Shown here: positions 7,261 through 17,211 of the stretch, in pieces | Layout: every line of letters starts with the position of its first letter | Numbering within the stretch: the stretch's first letter is position 1 | Position numbers and translations under genes: made by a program | The notes under the pieces: generated by a model | Databases searched by the model: none | Told to the model about the DNA's origin: nothing | The model's input: only the letters and a program-made list of their open reading frames with translations | From: Marivivens sp. | GTDB taxonomy: Bacteria; Pseudomonadota; Alphaproteobacteria; Rhodobacterales; Rhodobacteraceae | Assembly: GCA_017643845.1 (NCBI GenBank) | Contig: JAEPMR010000012.1 | Location: 32,179 to 66,177 of the forward strand | Direction of reading: 5' to 3' | DNA: 33,999 nucleotides

Positions 7261-8337
7261 ATGGCAATGGCAGATATTCTGGACATGACTGACAAGAAAT
7301 CGGCAGAGAAGCAAAAGGCGCTCGACTCCGCATTGGCCCAAATCGAACGGCAGTTCGGCAAGGGCTCCATCATGCGGCTCGGAGGGGACAATGCGATGCG
7401 GGATATCGAGGCGACCTCGACCGGCTCGCTTGGATTGGACATCGCGCTCGGTATCGGTGGTCTGCCCAAAGGGCGGATTATCGAGATTTACGGACCTGAG
7501 TCTTCGGGAAAGACGACATTGACGCTTCACTGCGTTGCAGAGGAGCAAAAAAAGGGTGGCGTATGTGCATTTGTCGACGCTGAACATGCTTTAGATCCCC
7601 AGTACGCCAAGAAGCTTGGTGTGAATTTGGATGAGTTGCTAATTTCGCAGCCCGACACTGGTGAGCAGGCTCTGGAAATTACAGATACGCTGGTTCGCTC
7701 TGGTGCTGTAAATATGGTGATTGTCGACTCAGTGGCAGCGCTTACACCCAAATCGGAGCTTGAGGGCGATATGGGCGACTCGAGCGTTGGTGTTCATGCG
7801 CGTCTTATGAGCCAGGCAATGCGGAAGCTCACTGGCTCGATTGCACGGTCCAACTGCATGGTGATCTTCATCAACCAAATTCGGATGAAGATCGGCGTCA
7901 TGTTTGGCAGCCCTGAAACAACGACGGGCGGTAACGCTCTCAAATTCTACTCCTCCGTTCGCCTCGATATTCGTCGGATCGGTGCAATTAAGGATCGCGA
8001 TGAGGTGGTCGGCAACTCGACCCGTGTAAAGGTCGTGAAGAACAAAGTGGCCGCGCCTTTTAAGCAGGTCGAGTTCGATATCATGTATGGCGAAGGGATT
8101 TCGAAAACGGGCGAATTGCTCGACCTCGGGGTAAAGGCTGGGGTGGTAGATAAATCTGGTGCGTGGTTCTCTTACGGTGATGAGCGGATCGGACAGGGTC
8201 GTGAGAATGCCAAACAGTTTCTGAGAGATAATCCTGAGATGGCGATGGAAATAGAAGACAAAATCCGCGCAGCGCATGGTTTGGACTTTGACGCAGCGGA
8301 CGAGGATTTTGACGACGCCGTGGTCGACGGGGCTTAG
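7261..8337 (+). CDS. recA: Recombinase RecA
   Basis: RecA forms ATP-dependent filaments on single-stranded DNA, carries out strand exchange and triggers LexA self-cleavage. The protein is 358 residues. The Walker A motif GPESSGKTT lies at 78-86, followed by the family's [17 protein letters not shown] and [13 protein letters not shown] stretches. The C-terminus is acidic. The frame is open upstream to 7141, but ATG 7261 has a good Shine-Dalgarno (AAGGAG, 7 bases away) and gives the known N-terminus; ATG 7267 is a close alternative. It is a single-gene unit with an SOS box before it and a strong terminator after it. Confidence 0.98.
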   Translation: MAMADILDMTDKKSAEKQKALDSALAQIERQFGKGSIMRLGGDNAMRDIEATSTGSLGLDIALGIGGLPKGRIIEIYGPESSGKTTLTLHCVAEEQKKGGVCAFVDAEHALDPQYAKKLGVNLDELLISQPDTGEQALEITDTLVRSGAVNMVIVDSVAALTPKSELEGDMGDSSVGVHARLMSQAMRKLTGSIARSNCMVIFINQIRMKIGVMFGSPETTTGGNALKFYSSVRLDIRRIGAIKDRDEVVGNSTRVKVVKNKVAAPFKQVEFDIMYGEGISKTGELLDLGVKAGVVDKSGAWFSYGDERIGQGRENAKQFLRDNPEMAMEIEDKIRAAHGLDFDAADEDFDDAVVDGA

Positions 8338-8360
8338 GTAGATATTTTTGCCTAGCAGGT

Positions 8361-8395
8361 GGGCCGTCGCATCTCTGCGGCGGCCCTATTTCTTT
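8361..8395 (+). terminator. Rho-independent terminator of recA
   Basis: GGGCCGTCGC (8361-8370) pairs with GCGGCGGCCC (8377-8386) over 10 pairs, one of them G-T, around the loop ATCTCT, followed by TATTTCTTT. Confidence 0.85.
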
Positions 8396-8397
8396 GC

Positions 8398-8424
8398 GCA
8401 ATCAAAGAAACCCGGTTTGATTGC
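8398..8424. promoter_or_regulatory. Perfect inverted repeat upstream of alaS
   Basis: GCAATCAAA (8398-8406) and TTTGATTGC (8416-8424) form a perfect 9-base inverted repeat with a 9-base loop, 76 bases before the alaS ATG. No T-tract follows, so it is not an ordinary terminator. It could be an operator or a leader hairpin. Confidence 0.35.
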
Positions 8425-8499
8425 ACGGGATGTGGACAGTGCTAGTCGCAAAAGTTAAACGAACCCAAAGCTCATTTTCCATTTGGACGGCACCCAATC

Positions 8500-11157
8500 A
8501 TGACCAGCCTGAACGATATCCGCTCGACCTTCCTGTCTTACTTCGAGCGCAACGGTCACACGATCGTCGACAGCTCGCCGCTCGTTCCGCGGAATGATCC
8601 GACGTTGATGTTTACCAACTCGGGAATGGTTCAATTCAAGAATCTCTTCACAGGCCTTGAAAAACGGGATTACGTTCGGGCCACGACCAGCCAGAAATGT
8701 GTTCGAGCAGGCGGCAAACATAACGATCTCGACAATGTTGGTTATACTGCGCGTCACCACACGTTCTTTGAAATGCTCGGGAATTTTAGCTTTGGAGATT
8801 ACTTTAAGACCGAGGCAATTCCCTATGCTTGGGAGTTGATAACTAAAGATTTTGGCATCGATGCCTCGCGGCTTCTGGCGACTGTTTATCATACAGACGA
8901 CGAGGCGTTTGAAATCTGGAAGAAGGTCGGTGTTCCAGAGGATCGTATAATCCGGATCGCGACGAGCGACAACTTTTGGCAAATGGGGCCGACGGGCCCG
9001 TGCGGCCCCTGCACCGAGATCTTCTATGATCACGGCGATCACATTTGGGGCGGTCCTCCCGGTTCTGCAGAGGAAGATGGCGACCGCTTTATTGAGATTT
9101 GGAACATCGTTTTCATGCAGAACGAGCAGTTCGAGGATGGATCCATGGTTCCTCTCGACATGCAGTCAATTGACACAGGCATGGGATTGGAGCGGATCGG
9201 CGCTCTGCTGCAAGGAAAACATGACAACTACGATACGGATTTGATGCGTGCCTTGATCGAGGCATCCGCACATGCGACCAGCGTAGATCCGGATGGGGAT
9301 GGCAACGTTCATCATCGGGTCATCGCTGACCACCTCCGTTCGACCTCTTTCCTGATTGCAGACGGTGTTATGCCATCAAATGATGGTCGGGGCTACGTAC
9401 TGCGTAGGATCATGCGCCGCGCAATGCGTCATGCGCATTTGCTGGGAGCAAAAGATCCGCTGATGCATCGGTTGGTTGCTGAGTTGGTGCGTCAGATGGG
9501 GGATGCCTATCCCGAACTGCACCGCGCTCGTGCCTTGATCGAGGAGACCCTCCGCGCAGAGGAAACACGTTTCAAGCAGACCTTGGATCGTGGGCTTAGA
9601 CTGCTCGATGACGAACTCGCAGGACTGCCCGAAGGTGCTGATCTCTCGGGGCAGGCTGCATTCAAGCTCTATGATACCTATGGTTTCCCTCTGGATCTCA
9701 CACAGGATGCCCTTCGTGAAAAGGGGCGTGGCGTCGATACAACCGGCTTTGACGCGGCAATGGCAGAGCAGAAAGCGAAGGCACGCGCTGCCTGGGCTGG
9801 ATCGGGTGAGGCGGCAGACGCGACGATTTGGTACGATCTTGCTGATGAGCAAGGCGTAACTGAATTCCTCGGCTACGACACGGAGGTCGCTGAAGGCCGG
9901 GTCCAGGCTATCGTTTCAGGTGGCACGGCAGGCGAAAAAGCCCAAGCAGGATCGAAGGTGCAGATTGTCGTGAACCAGACGCCATTCTATGCCGAAAGTG
10001 GGGGGCAGGTCGGTGATACCGGAACGCTGGAAACAGATACCGGACGAGCCAAAATCACGGATACCCGCAAGGTGGCCGGTGTGTTCATTCATTTCGCCGA
10101 GATCACAGACGGAACTATCGAAGTTGGTCAAGGCGCAGAGCTGATCGTCGATCATGCGAGGCGCACCACGATCCGCGCAAACCATTCGGCGACGCACTTG
10201 CTTCATGAAGCACTCAGAAACGCGCTTGGTGATCATGTCGCTCAACGCGGTTCGCTCAATGCACCGGATCGTTTGCGCTTTGATTTTAGCCACGGTTCGG
10301 CACTGACCCGCGAGGAAATCGAACAGGTTGAGGCAGAGGTTAACCAGATGATCCGCCAAAATACGGCGGTCGAAACGCGGATTATGACCCCTGATGATGC
10401 GCGCGCAATCGGTGCGCAGGCGCTCTTTGGCGAGAAATACGGCGATGAGGTGCGCGTGGTTTCGATGGGGCGTGCCCCCACAGGAAAAGGGCAGAGCGGC
10501 GAAACCTATTCGATCGAACTCTGCGGGGGGACCCATGTCCGTCAAACAGGAGACATCGGTGCGTTTGTTGTTCTGGGGGATGGTGCTTCGTCAGCCGGTG
10601 TGCGGCGTGTTGAAGCGCTGACAGGTGCAAAAGCGCTTGATTATCTCGCGGGGCAAGAAGCCGCGCTTGCAGAGATCGCGGGTGTATTGAAGTCTCCGGT
10701 TGGAGAGGCTCTGGATCGCGTCAAAGCCCTAATTGAAGAGCGCAAAAACCTCGCGAATGAAGTTTCGCAATTGCGTCGGGAATTGGCTATGTCCGGTGGG
10801 TCGAGGGAAGGCGAGCCCCTGCGAACCGTCGCAGGCATAGCGTTTAGAGCTCAAGTGGTGACAGGGGTGACAGGCAAGGACCTACCGGCGCTCATCGATG
10901 AAATGAAAGCCGAGATGGGAAGTGGTGTCGTGCTGCTGCTTGCGGACACGGGCGGTAAAGCCGCGGTCGCAGCGGGCGTTACGGCTGATCTTACCGAGCG
11001 CGTTTCTGCGGTCGATGTGGTTCGATCTGCCGTTTCCGAGTTGGGCGGCAAAGGTGGCGGCGGTCGCCCTGATATGGCGCAGGGCGGCGGTGCCAGCATT
11101 GACAACGCCGATGCTGCATTTGCCGCGGCTGAAGCTCTGATCGGAGGTGCGAAATGA
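8500..11157 (+). CDS. alaS: Alanine-tRNA ligase
   Basis: AlaRS charges tRNA-Ala. The 885-residue length is standard. The class II catalytic core opens the protein, with motif 1 around [16 protein letters not shown] and motif 2 around [17 protein letters not shown]. The editing domain carries the zinc-binding HSATH (562-566) and C675/H679 of CGGTH, which hydrolyse Ser- and Gly-tRNA-Ala. The glycine-rich C-Ala domain ([16 protein letters not shown]) ends the protein. The stop overlaps the start of the DUF1330 gene (ATGA). Confidence 0.98.
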   Translation: MTSLNDIRSTFLSYFERNGHTIVDSSPLVPRNDPTLMFTNSGMVQFKNLFTGLEKRDYVRATTSQKCVRAGGKHNDLDNVGYTARHHTFFEMLGNFSFGDYFKTEAIPYAWELITKDFGIDASRLLATVYHTDDEAFEIWKKVGVPEDRIIRIATSDNFWQMGPTGPCGPCTEIFYDHGDHIWGGPPGSAEEDGDRFIEIWNIVFMQNEQFEDGSMVPLDMQSIDTGMGLERIGALLQGKHDNYDTDLMRALIEASAHATSVDPDGDGNVHHRVIADHLRSTSFLIADGVMPSNDGRGYVLRRIMRRAMRHAHLLGAKDPLMHRLVAELVRQMGDAYPELHRARALIEETLRAEETRFKQTLDRGLRLLDDELAGLPEGADLSGQAAFKLYDTYGFPLDLTQDALREKGRGVDTTGFDAAMAEQKAKARAAWAGSGEAADATIWYDLADEQGVTEFLGYDTEVAEGRVQAIVSGGTAGEKAQAGSKVQIVVNQTPFYAESGGQVGDTGTLETDTGRAKITDTRKVAGVFIHFAEITDGTIEVGQGAELIVDHARRTTIRANHSATHLLHEALRNALGDHVAQRGSLNAPDRLRFDFSHGSALTREEIEQVEAEVNQMIRQNTAVETRIMTPDDARAIGAQALFGEKYGDEVRVVSMGRAPTGKGQSGETYSIELCGGTHVRQTGDIGAFVVLGDGASSAGVRRVEALTGAKALDYLAGQEAALAEIAGVLKSPVGEALDRVKALIEERKNLANEVSQLRRELAMSGGSREGEPLRTVAGIAFRAQVVTGVTGKDLPALIDEMKAEMGSGVVLLLADTGGKAAVAAGVTADLTERVSAVDVVRSAVSELGGKGGGGRPDMAQGGGASIDNADAAFAAAEALIGGAK

Positions 11158-11444
11158 GCGCTCTTTGGATTGCTCATGTGACCGTGCATGATGAGGCAGC
11201 CTACGCGGAATATGCGAAACGTGCGACTGTAGCTATTGCGGATCACGGTGGCGTATTCCTCGCACGGGGTGGTGCGTTCGAACAACTTGAAGGTACCCCG
11301 CGCCCGCGCAATGTGGTCGCCCGCTTTCCCTCCTTGAAAGCGGCTCATGAGTGCTACCATTCGGCGGCTTATCAAGAGGCGTTGAGCTACGCGAAGGGCG
11401 CATCTGAAAGGGATTTGGTGATTGTCGAGGAGATCGAACCGTAA
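11154..11444 (+). CDS. DUF1330 domain protein
   Basis: Small 96-residue protein of the DUF1330 family, which has a dimeric ferredoxin-like alpha/beta-barrel fold. Family markers are the opening strand WIAHVTVHD, the Y-x-x-Y spacing (YAEYAK), [10 protein letters not shown] and [21 protein letters not shown]. No function is established for the family. Its ATG overlaps the alaS stop by 4 bases (ATGA), so it is translationally coupled to alaS, and a strong terminator closes the pair. Confidence 0.9.
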   Translation: MSALWIAHVTVHDEAAYAEYAKRATVAIADHGGVFLARGGAFEQLEGTPRPRNVVARFPSLKAAHECYHSAAYQEALSYAKGASERDLVIVEEIEP

Positions 11445-11462
11445 GGTTCCATTGACCCGAAT

Positions 11463-11494
11463 AAAAAAGGGCCCCGAATGCGGGGCCCTTTTTT
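11463..11494. terminator. Bidirectional terminator between the DUF1330 gene and typA
   Basis: A perfect 14-base stem (11463-11476 with 11481-11494) has a GC-rich core GGGCCCCG, an AATG loop and runs of six A and six T at its ends, so it works in both directions for these convergent genes. Confidence 0.95.
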
Positions 11495-11495
11495 G

Positions 11496-13316
11496 TTAGC
11501 TGGCAGCTTTTGCCTGACGTTTGCGTTCATGGGGGTCAAGGAAGCGCTTGCGCAAGCGGATCGAGTTCGGTGTAACCTCGACAAGCTCGTCGTCGTCGAT
11601 ATATGCGATGGCTTGTTCGAGCGACAAGACAGTCGGCGGTGTCAGGCGGACTGCTTCGTCGGAGCCGGAGGCCCGAACGTTTGTGAGCTTTTTGCCTTTC
11701 AGAGGGTTAACTTCGAGATCATTGTCACGGCTGTGTTCGCCAATGATCATGCCCTCGTAGACCTTCTCCTGCGGCGTGATGAACATCTTGCCACGTTCTT
11801 CAAGGTTCCAAAGCGCATACGCTACCGCGTCACCGTTCTCCATGGAGATCAAAACACCCTGCCTGCGTCCCTGAATCGGGCCTTTATGAGCGGTCCAGCC
11901 GTGGAAAATGCGGTTTAGAACGCCAGAGCCGCGCGTGTCGGTAAGGAATTCACCATGGTAGCCAATCAATCCGCGCGAGGGAACATGAGCGACGATACGG
12001 GTCTTGCCCGCACCGGCGGGTTTCATTTCCACGAGATCGCCTTTGCGCGGGCCTGTCAGTTTCTCAACCACGACACCAGTATATTCGTCATCGACATCAA
12101 TCGTGACTTCCTCGACCGGCTCCATGCGGGTTCCATTTTCTTCGCGGAAAATGACCTGCGGACGGGAAATTGAGAGTTCAAACCCTTCGCGGCGCATGTT
12201 TTCGATCAACACACCCATCTGAAGTTCTCCGCGACCAGAGACGATGAAGGCTTCGCCTCCAGGCGTATCTTCAATTCGAATTGCAACGTTTGATTCGGCC
12301 TCTTTCATCAGGCGTTCGCGGATAACGCGAGATTGCACTTTCTTGCCGTCGCGTCCGGCGAGAGGGCTGTCGTTGATCCCGAATGTGACGGAGATGGTGG
12401 GTGGATCAATCGGCTGTGCCGGCAGAGGCACGTCGATTGATGGATCGCAGAGTGTATCTGCGACGGTCGCCTTACTCATGCCGGCCAAAGTAACGATGTC
12501 GCCAGCCTCGGCCACATCAATTGCCTGTTGTGCCAGTCCGCGGAATGCCATGATTTTCGTGACACGGAATTGTTCCAGCTTTTCCCCAGTCCGGGAGAGT
12601 GCCTTCAGTGTCTCGCCCGCTTTCAACGAACCGCTCGCTACGCGACCGGTCAGAATTCGGCCGAGGAAAGGATCAGCGGAAAGTGTGGTTGCCAGCATGC
12701 GGAACGGCTTGTCACGCTGAGTGACCTGCGTAGGTTCGGGAACATGCGCAACGACCAATTCGAAAAGCGCCTGCAAGTCTTTGCGCGGTCCGTCCAGTTC
12801 CGTATCGGCCCATCCCGAGCGGCCAGACGCATAGAGATGCGGGAAATCAAGCTGGTTGTCGTCTGCTCCGAGATTGGCAAAGAGGTCGAAGCATTCATCA
12901 AGGGCACGATCTGGCTCTGCGTCGGGCTTGTCGACTTTATTCAGCACCACGATCGGGCGCAGTCCGAGCGCGAGGGCTTTGGATGTGACGAATTTCGTTT
13001 GCGGCATCGGGCCTTCTGCGGCGTCAACCAACAGAACGACACCGTCGACCATCGATAGGATGCGCTCGACCTCACCACCGAAGTCGGCGTGGCCGGGGGT
13101 GTCGACAATATTTATCCGAGTGCCATTCCATTCAACGCTTGTAGCTTTGGCGAGGATCGTGATGCCGCGCTCCCGCTCAATATCGTTCGAGTCCATTGCC
13201 CGCTCGGAAACAGCTTGATTTTCGCGGAATGCGCCGGATTGTTTGAGGAGTTCGTCAACGAGGGTCGTTTTGCCGTGGTCAACGTGTGCGATGATCGCGA
13301 TATTGCGAATGTCCAT
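11496..13316 (-). CDS. typA: Ribosome-associated GTPase TypA/BipA
   Basis: TypA is a translational GTPase of the EF-G/LepA type that binds ribosomes and supports 50S assembly and stress growth. The protein is 606 residues. It begins MDIRNIAIIAHVDHGKTT, with the P-loop at about 10-18. Switch II (DTPGHADFGGEVER) and the G4 motif NKVDKPDA follow. The C-terminal BipA domain includes RGLIGYHGEFLTDTRGSG and YEGMIIGEHSRDNDLEVN. The frame is open upstream to 13649, but this has no family match and overlaps emrE, so ATG 13316 is the start, with weak AAGGCGGA upstream. Confidence 0.97.
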   Translation of the reverse strand: MDIRNIAIIAHVDHGKTTLVDELLKQSGAFRENQAVSERAMDSNDIERERGITILAKATSVEWNGTRINIVDTPGHADFGGEVERILSMVDGVVLLVDAAEGPMPQTKFVTSKALALGLRPIVVLNKVDKPDAEPDRALDECFDLFANLGADDNQLDFPHLYASGRSGWADTELDGPRKDLQALFELVVAHVPEPTQVTQRDKPFRMLATTLSADPFLGRILTGRVASGSLKAGETLKALSRTGEKLEQFRVTKIMAFRGLAQQAIDVAEAGDIVTLAGMSKATVADTLCDPSIDVPLPAQPIDPPTISVTFGINDSPLAGRDGKKVQSRVIRERLMKEAESNVAIRIEDTPGGEAFIVSGRGELQMGVLIENMRREGFELSISRPQVIFREENGTRMEPVEEVTIDVDDEYTGVVVEKLTGPRKGDLVEMKPAGAGKTRIVAHVPSRGLIGYHGEFLTDTRGSGVLNRIFHGWTAHKGPIQGRRQGVLISMENGDAVAYALWNLEERGKMFITPQEKVYEGMIIGEHSRDNDLEVNPLKGKKLTNVRASGSDEAVRLTPPTVLSLEQAIAYIDDDELVEVTPNSIRLRKRFLDPHERKRQAKAAS

Positions 13317-13405
13317 AGGTCCGCCTTTTCTGGAGTTGCGGGCGCCATACAGCGCATTCGACATAAAAGCCAGACCTAATGGCGCATGGCTGATATGTTC
13401 ATTTG

Positions 13406-13735
13406 CTAGTGAGGTGTAGCGTTGGAGAAAAGGTGGATCACGCCTATCCCTGCGACGATGAGAGCCATGCCTGTCACTGCGGCTAAGTCCAGTTCTTGCC
13501 CGAATACGGCAAATCCGATCAGTGCGATGAAGATAATTCCAAGGCCTGACCAAAGTGCGTAGACGATACCAACGGGCAGAGTACGCAATGTCAGGGAAAG
13601 GAAGTAGAATGCTGCGGCGTAGGCCACGATGACAAAAACCGATGGCCAAAAACGCGTGAATTGCTGGCTTGCCTGCAGGGCGGATGTGCCAATCGTTTCG
13701 GCGGCGACAGCGATTAAAAGATAGACATAAGTCAT
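13406..13735 (-). CDS. emrE: Small multidrug resistance exporter, EmrE-type
   Basis: Four-helix SMR-family antiporter of 109 residues that swaps protons for cationic drugs or quaternary ammonium compounds. The essential membrane glutamate is E13 (AAETIGTSAL). The substrate-site aromatics are at Y39, Y59 and W62 (VYALWSGLG), all aligned with EmrE, and the FGQELDLAA loop and a C-terminal TPH match EmrE too. This places it with EmrE rather than with the guanidinium exporters (Gdx/SugE). It lies 27 bases after an Lrp-family gene on the same strand, so it may be controlled by that regulator. Some SMR proteins also move betaine-like osmolytes. Confidence 0.9.
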   Translation of the reverse strand: MTYVYLLIAVAAETIGTSALQASQQFTRFWPSVFVIVAYAAAFYFLSLTLRTLPVGIVYALWSGLGIIFIALIGFAVFGQELDLAAVTGMALIVAGIGVIHLFSNATPH

Positions 13736-13762
13736 TGGCGCAATGATCCCATTTGCGAGTGG

Positions 13763-14221
13763 TTAGTAGACTGGCAATGCGGTTGTCTCTTTGATCTCTT
13801 CCATGACGAAACTCGCCGATACGTCTGAGAGGTCAATTTTCGCAATAAGTCTTTTATAGAGCTGATCGTATGCTGGGACATCGGCCACCCGTGCCCGAAC
13901 AAGGTAATCAAGATCACCAGACATTCTGTACGCGCCCAAGATCTCGGGCATTGATTTTGTGATCTTGGAGAATTTTGTCAGCCAGTCTGGGTCGTGCTTC
14001 CTTGTGCGGATCAGCATGATTACCGTCAGTGCAAGTCCGAGCTTTTCAGCATCGAGCAACGTGACTCTTGACCTAATTACGCCATCGTCTTCGAGCGATT
14101 TAATCCGTCTCCAGCAGGCATTGCGTGACAGCCCGACGCGATCACCGATCTCATCTAACGAGAGTGACGCGTCTGACTGTAGCTCATGCAGAATTCGACG
14201 ATCTGTGTGATCAATTCCCAT
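13763..14221 (-). CDS. Lrp/AsnC-family regulator
   Basis: Leucine-responsive-type regulator of 152 residues. The N-terminal helix-turn-helix is at about 4-52 (DRRILHELQSDASLSLDEIGDRVGLSRNACWRRIKSLE). The C-terminal RAM ligand-binding domain is at about 65-140, with the family's AYRMSGDLDYLVRARV segment. Such proteins form octamers, sense amino acids and often control an adjacent exporter. emrE lies directly downstream and is the likeliest target, and a DUF6356-like gene is divergent. The ligand is unknown. Confidence 0.93.
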   Translation of the reverse strand: MGIDHTDRRILHELQSDASLSLDEIGDRVGLSRNACWRRIKSLEDDGVIRSRVTLLDAEKLGLALTVIMLIRTRKHDPDWLTKFSKITKSMPEILGAYRMSGDLDYLVRARVADVPAYDQLYKRLIAKIDLSDVSASFVMEEIKETTALPVY

Positions 14222-14336
14222 GAATTCACCATATTTTGGGATATACGATAGTAAATATTGAAATCTAGCGGAAGAAAAGGAGAAAATCCACCTCTGCTTG
14301 AATTAGGTTTTCACCAACCAGATGAATGGAGGCCTT

Positions 14337-14543
14337 ATGTTTGCAAAAGTTTTTTTGACCCACCCAAGATCGGTGAACGAAAGCTACCTTGAACACCTGC
14401 GGTTCGCTTTCGCTTTTTCTTGGGCGTTGATGGTGGCGGCTGGTGCAGCATTCGTGCATGGCATCGTGCCGTGCCTGTTTGAGAAAACCGCAAGCCGGTC
14501 TGTTCGGCGTTTGGCTGATATGTGCTCTGCACGAGGTCGATAG
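14337..14543 (+). CDS. Small DUF6356-like protein
   Basis: A 68-residue protein starting MFAKVFLTHPRSVNESY. The FLxHPRSVxESYxEH opening and a hydrophobic middle (FSWALMVAAGAAFVHGIVP, about 28-46), followed by TASRSVRRLADM, match my memory of small alphaproteobacterial DUF6356 proteins. One membrane-associated helix is likely, and no function is known. ATG 14337 has GGAGG at 14328-14332, four bases away; an in-frame ATG at 14322 lacks a site and would add five residues. It is divergent from the Lrp gene and upstream of icd. Confidence 0.7.
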   Translation: MFAKVFLTHPRSVNESYLEHLRFAFAFSWALMVAAGAAFVHGIVPCLFEKTASRSVRRLADMCSARGR

Positions 14544-14565
14544 GGCTCCGCCAGAAAATATTACT

Positions 14566-14581
14566 CGGTATACCGTGGTAT
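14566..14581. promoter_or_regulatory. Overlapping dyads upstream of icd
   Basis: CGGTATACCG (14566-14575) is a perfect palindrome and overlaps ATACC-GT-GGTAT (14570-14581). The half-site GGTAT occurs at 14567 and 14577, one helical turn apart, just before a possible promoter. It may be a regulator site for icd. Confidence 0.35.
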
Positions 14582-14584
14582 GCA

Positions 14585-14613
14585 TTGACTTGGGGTGAAG
14601 CCTTGTCTATTTC
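14585..14613 (+). promoter_or_regulatory. Possible icd promoter
   Basis: TTGACT (14585-14590) matches five of six -35 bases. Seventeen bases later TATTTC (14608-14613) is a poor -10. Transcription would start near 14620 and give a leader of about 77 bases before the icd ATG. Confidence 0.35.
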
Positions 14614-14696
14614 GGCACGCGTTGAGCGGCGCGGCTGCGAGCGACGAGCGCTTGCGACTGGTTGGCCGCAAATGTCCTTCTTGGAGGTGCCTCCCG

Positions 14697-16910
14697 ATGT
14701 CGATGACGACCCCTGATATTATTTACACAAAGGTTGATGAAGCGCCCGAGCTGGCGAGTGCGTCACTTTTGCCTATCGTGCGCTCTTTCGCAGCTGCCGC
14801 TGGTGTGTCGGTCGGTGTCAAGGACATCTCTTTGGCCGGCCGAATTTTGGCTGCTTTTCCAGAGTTTCTGAGCGAGGATCAGCGTCAATCTGATGATCTG
14901 GCCGAGCTGGGAGAGTTGGTCAAAAAGCCCGAGGCAAACGTTATCAAGCTGCCCAATATTTCAGCCTCTGAGCCGCAATTGGTCGCTGCCGTGAAGGAAT
15001 TGCAGGGGCAGGGGTATGCGCTCCCAGATTACCCGTATGAGCCAGCAACGGACGAGGAAAAGTCGGTCCGCGCCCGTTATGACGCGATCAAAGGCTCGGC
15101 GGTTAACCCCGTCCTGCGTGAGGGGAATTCGGACCGGCGCGCAGCGCGGGCTGTAAAAAACTATGCGCAGGCCAACCCCCATTCGATGGGGGCATGGAGC
15201 GCCGATAGTAAGACCAAAGTCAGCTCGATGCCGGGAAATGATTTCTATGCGAATGAAAAATCGGCAACGATTACTGCCGCACAAGCTGGTGCAGCGCGGA
15301 TTGAATTTGTTGGTCGCGACGGGGCAGTCAAATCTCTCAAAGAAGGTTGGATGCTCGAAGAAGGCACGATTGCCGATGCAACATTCATGTCGGTGAGGGC
15401 GTTGAGCGCGTTTCTTTCCGACGCGATTGAAGACACCAAGGCAGATGGAACGATGTTTTCACTGCATCTGAAGGCTACGATGATGAAGGTTTCTGACCCT
15501 ATCATTTTTGGCTATGCGGTGAAGGCGTGGCTTGCGCCGATATTTGAAAAGTTCGGCGATGAAATGGCCGCACTTGGCGTCAGTGCGAACGCTGGCATGG
15601 GTGATCTTATCGAACGAGTCAAAGGGCACCCGGAAATCCTGTCGGCCATTGAGGCCGTACGTTCTGACCGCCCCGAGATGTATATGGTGGATTCCGACAA
15701 AGGGATCACCAACCTGCATGTTCCCTCTGATGTTATCATTGACGCGTCGATGCCGGCGGTTATCCGTGCCGGTGGCAAGGGATGGGATAGCAAAGGGGCA
15801 AAGGGCGACACGAATTGTGTTATTCCTGACAACTGCTATGCGCCCGTTTATGACGAGGCGATTGAATTCTTTAAACAAAATGGCGCATTGAATCCTGCCA
15901 CCGCAGGTGCCGTCGCAAATGTGGGTCTGATGGCTCAGAAGGCGGAGGAATACGGAAGCCATCCGACGACTTTCGAGGCGCCCGGTGACGGTGTCATCCG
16001 CGTTGTTCTGGCAAATGGAGAGACTTTGCATGAGCATGAGGTCGAGGCGGGGGATATTTGGCGGTCTTGCACCGTAAAGAAAGCGCCGATTGAGAACTGG
16101 ATTCAGCTCGCATTGGACCGCCAGCGTCTGACTGGATCAGAGGCGATTTTCTGGCTCGATGCCAATCGTGCCCACGATGCCGAGTTAATCAAATATGTCG
16201 AGCCCGCGCTGCAAGCTGCGGGAGTCGCTGACCGTTTTCAGATCCTTGCTCCACGAGAGGCAACTCGACAGTCGCTCAAGACCATCACGGCTGGCAAGGA
16301 TAGCATTGCGATTACGGGCAATGTCCTTCGTGACTATCTAACCGACCTGTTCCCGATCCTGGAGTTGGGCACGTCCGCCAAGATGCTTTCTATCGTGAAG
16401 CTGATGAACGGTGGCGGTCTATTCGAGACAGGTGCTGGTGGATCGGCCCCCAAACATGTTCAGCAATTGGTTGAGGAAAATCACCTTCGCTGGGACTCGA
16501 TGGGCGAATTCTGTGCACTGGGCGAGAGCTTCAATTTCCTTGCGGACACGTGTGGGAACGCAAGGGCAGGAGTGCTCGGTGTGGCCGCAGAAGTTGCAAC
16601 GCAAGGCATTCTCGATCAGGATCGTTCTCCCTCACGCAAGGTTGGGCAACCAGACAATCGTGATAGCCATTATTGGTTTGCGCGGTATTGGGCCGAGGCG
16701 CTTGCGCAGCAGTCTGAGGATGCGGCGATGGCCGAACATTTCTCTCCGCTCGCGAAAGCGCTTGCTGAAAACGAAGACGCAATCCTCGCCGAACTTGCCG
16801 CCGCGCAGGGGCGTCCTGCCGATCTAGGCGGGTATTATCACGCGGATCCGGCGAAAACTTCCCAAGTCATGCGTCCGAGCAAGACGTTGAACGCGATCAT
16901 TTCTGGATAA
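14697..16910 (+). CDS. icd: NADP-dependent isocitrate dehydrogenase, monomeric type
   Basis: Monomeric (IDH-II) enzyme of 737 residues that oxidises isocitrate to 2-oxoglutarate and makes NADPH in the TCA cycle. Its length and sequence ([15 protein letters not shown] near the start; [57 protein letters not shown]) are those of the large monomer, unrelated in size to the dimeric Icd of about 420 residues. The frame is open upstream to 14595. ATG 14697 has GGAGG at 14683-14687, 9 bases away; ATG 14703 is an alternative. The Shine-Dalgarno is followed by CCTCC (14691-14695), which could pair with it. A strong terminator follows the gene. Confidence 0.97.
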   Translation: MSMTTPDIIYTKVDEAPELASASLLPIVRSFAAAAGVSVGVKDISLAGRILAAFPEFLSEDQRQSDDLAELGELVKKPEANVIKLPNISASEPQLVAAVKELQGQGYALPDYPYEPATDEEKSVRARYDAIKGSAVNPVLREGNSDRRAARAVKNYAQANPHSMGAWSADSKTKVSSMPGNDFYANEKSATITAAQAGAARIEFVGRDGAVKSLKEGWMLEEGTIADATFMSVRALSAFLSDAIEDTKADGTMFSLHLKATMMKVSDPIIFGYAVKAWLAPIFEKFGDEMAALGVSANAGMGDLIERVKGHPEILSAIEAVRSDRPEMYMVDSDKGITNLHVPSDVIIDASMPAVIRAGGKGWDSKGAKGDTNCVIPDNCYAPVYDEAIEFFKQNGALNPATAGAVANVGLMAQKAEEYGSHPTTFEAPGDGVIRVVLANGETLHEHEVEAGDIWRSCTVKKAPIENWIQLALDRQRLTGSEAIFWLDANRAHDAELIKYVEPALQAAGVADRFQILAPREATRQSLKTITAGKDSIAITGNVLRDYLTDLFPILELGTSAKMLSIVKLMNGGGLFETGAGGSAPKHVQQLVEENHLRWDSMGEFCALGESFNFLADTCGNARAGVLGVAAEVATQGILDQDRSPSRKVGQPDNRDSHYWFARYWAEALAQQSEDAAMAEHFSPLAKALAENEDAILAELAAAQGRPADLGGYYHADPAKTSQVMRPSKTLNAIISG

Positions 16911-16916
16911 AATGTC

Positions 16917-16946
16917 AAAAGGCCCTCGCAATTGCGAGGGCCTTTT
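16917..16946. terminator. Bidirectional terminator after icd
   Basis: A perfect 30-base palindrome with A4 at one end, a GC-rich core (GGCCCTCGCA and its complement) and a T-tract at the other lies 7 bases after the icd stop. It serves icd and the convergent small gene. Confidence 0.95.
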
Positions 16947-16972
16947 TGATTCCAGATGTTGTGCAATGGCTG

Positions 16973-17209
16973 CTAGCTGTCTTTCGCAGATTTAAGTTTT
17001 TGCTCTTGCAGCCTTTTGGTCAGCAGTTCCTTTGCACGCTTTTCTGCACGTCGAACGCGGATCGCTGTATTGTAGGCTTCCTGCAACGTCTGGGACGATG
17101 ACCCTAGAATTTCTCCGACATTGGCGACGATCTTATCATCGCCACTGCGCGCTTCGTCGGCGAGTGCCATTTGAGCCAACTCGTCGGCCATATCGTCTAG
17201 AAGTGCCAT
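16973..17209 (-). CDS. Hypothetical protein, small and helical
   Basis: A 78-residue protein I do not recognise. It starts MALLDDMADELAQMALADEA and is predicted by eye to be helical and charged. The second half is rich in Arg, Lys, Glu and Gln (about residues 50-78), like a coiled coil. No signal peptide, membrane segment or metal motif is seen. Its ATG lies 2 bases after the stop of the hydrolase gene, and a terminator lies beyond its end, so the two genes form a tight pair. This packing and the clean ends make it a likely real gene. Confidence 0.68.
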   Translation of the reverse strand: MALLDDMADELAQMALADEARSGDDKIVANVGEILGSSSQTLQEAYNTAIRVRRAEKRAKELLTKRLQEQKLKSAKDS

Positions 17210-17211
17210 TG

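Noticed and set aside
9916..10545. Minus-strand open frame of 209 codons within alaS
   Set aside because: It is a shadow of the alaS coding frame in GC-biased DNA; its residues look random and it has no start signals.
13317..13649. In-frame N-terminal extension of typA
   Set aside because: It overlaps emrE on the same strand, has no family similarity, and the true TypA N-terminus starts at 13316.
15459..16037. Minus-strand open frame of 192 codons within icd
   Set aside because: It is fully inside the conserved icd frame, with no recognisable domain or ribosome site.
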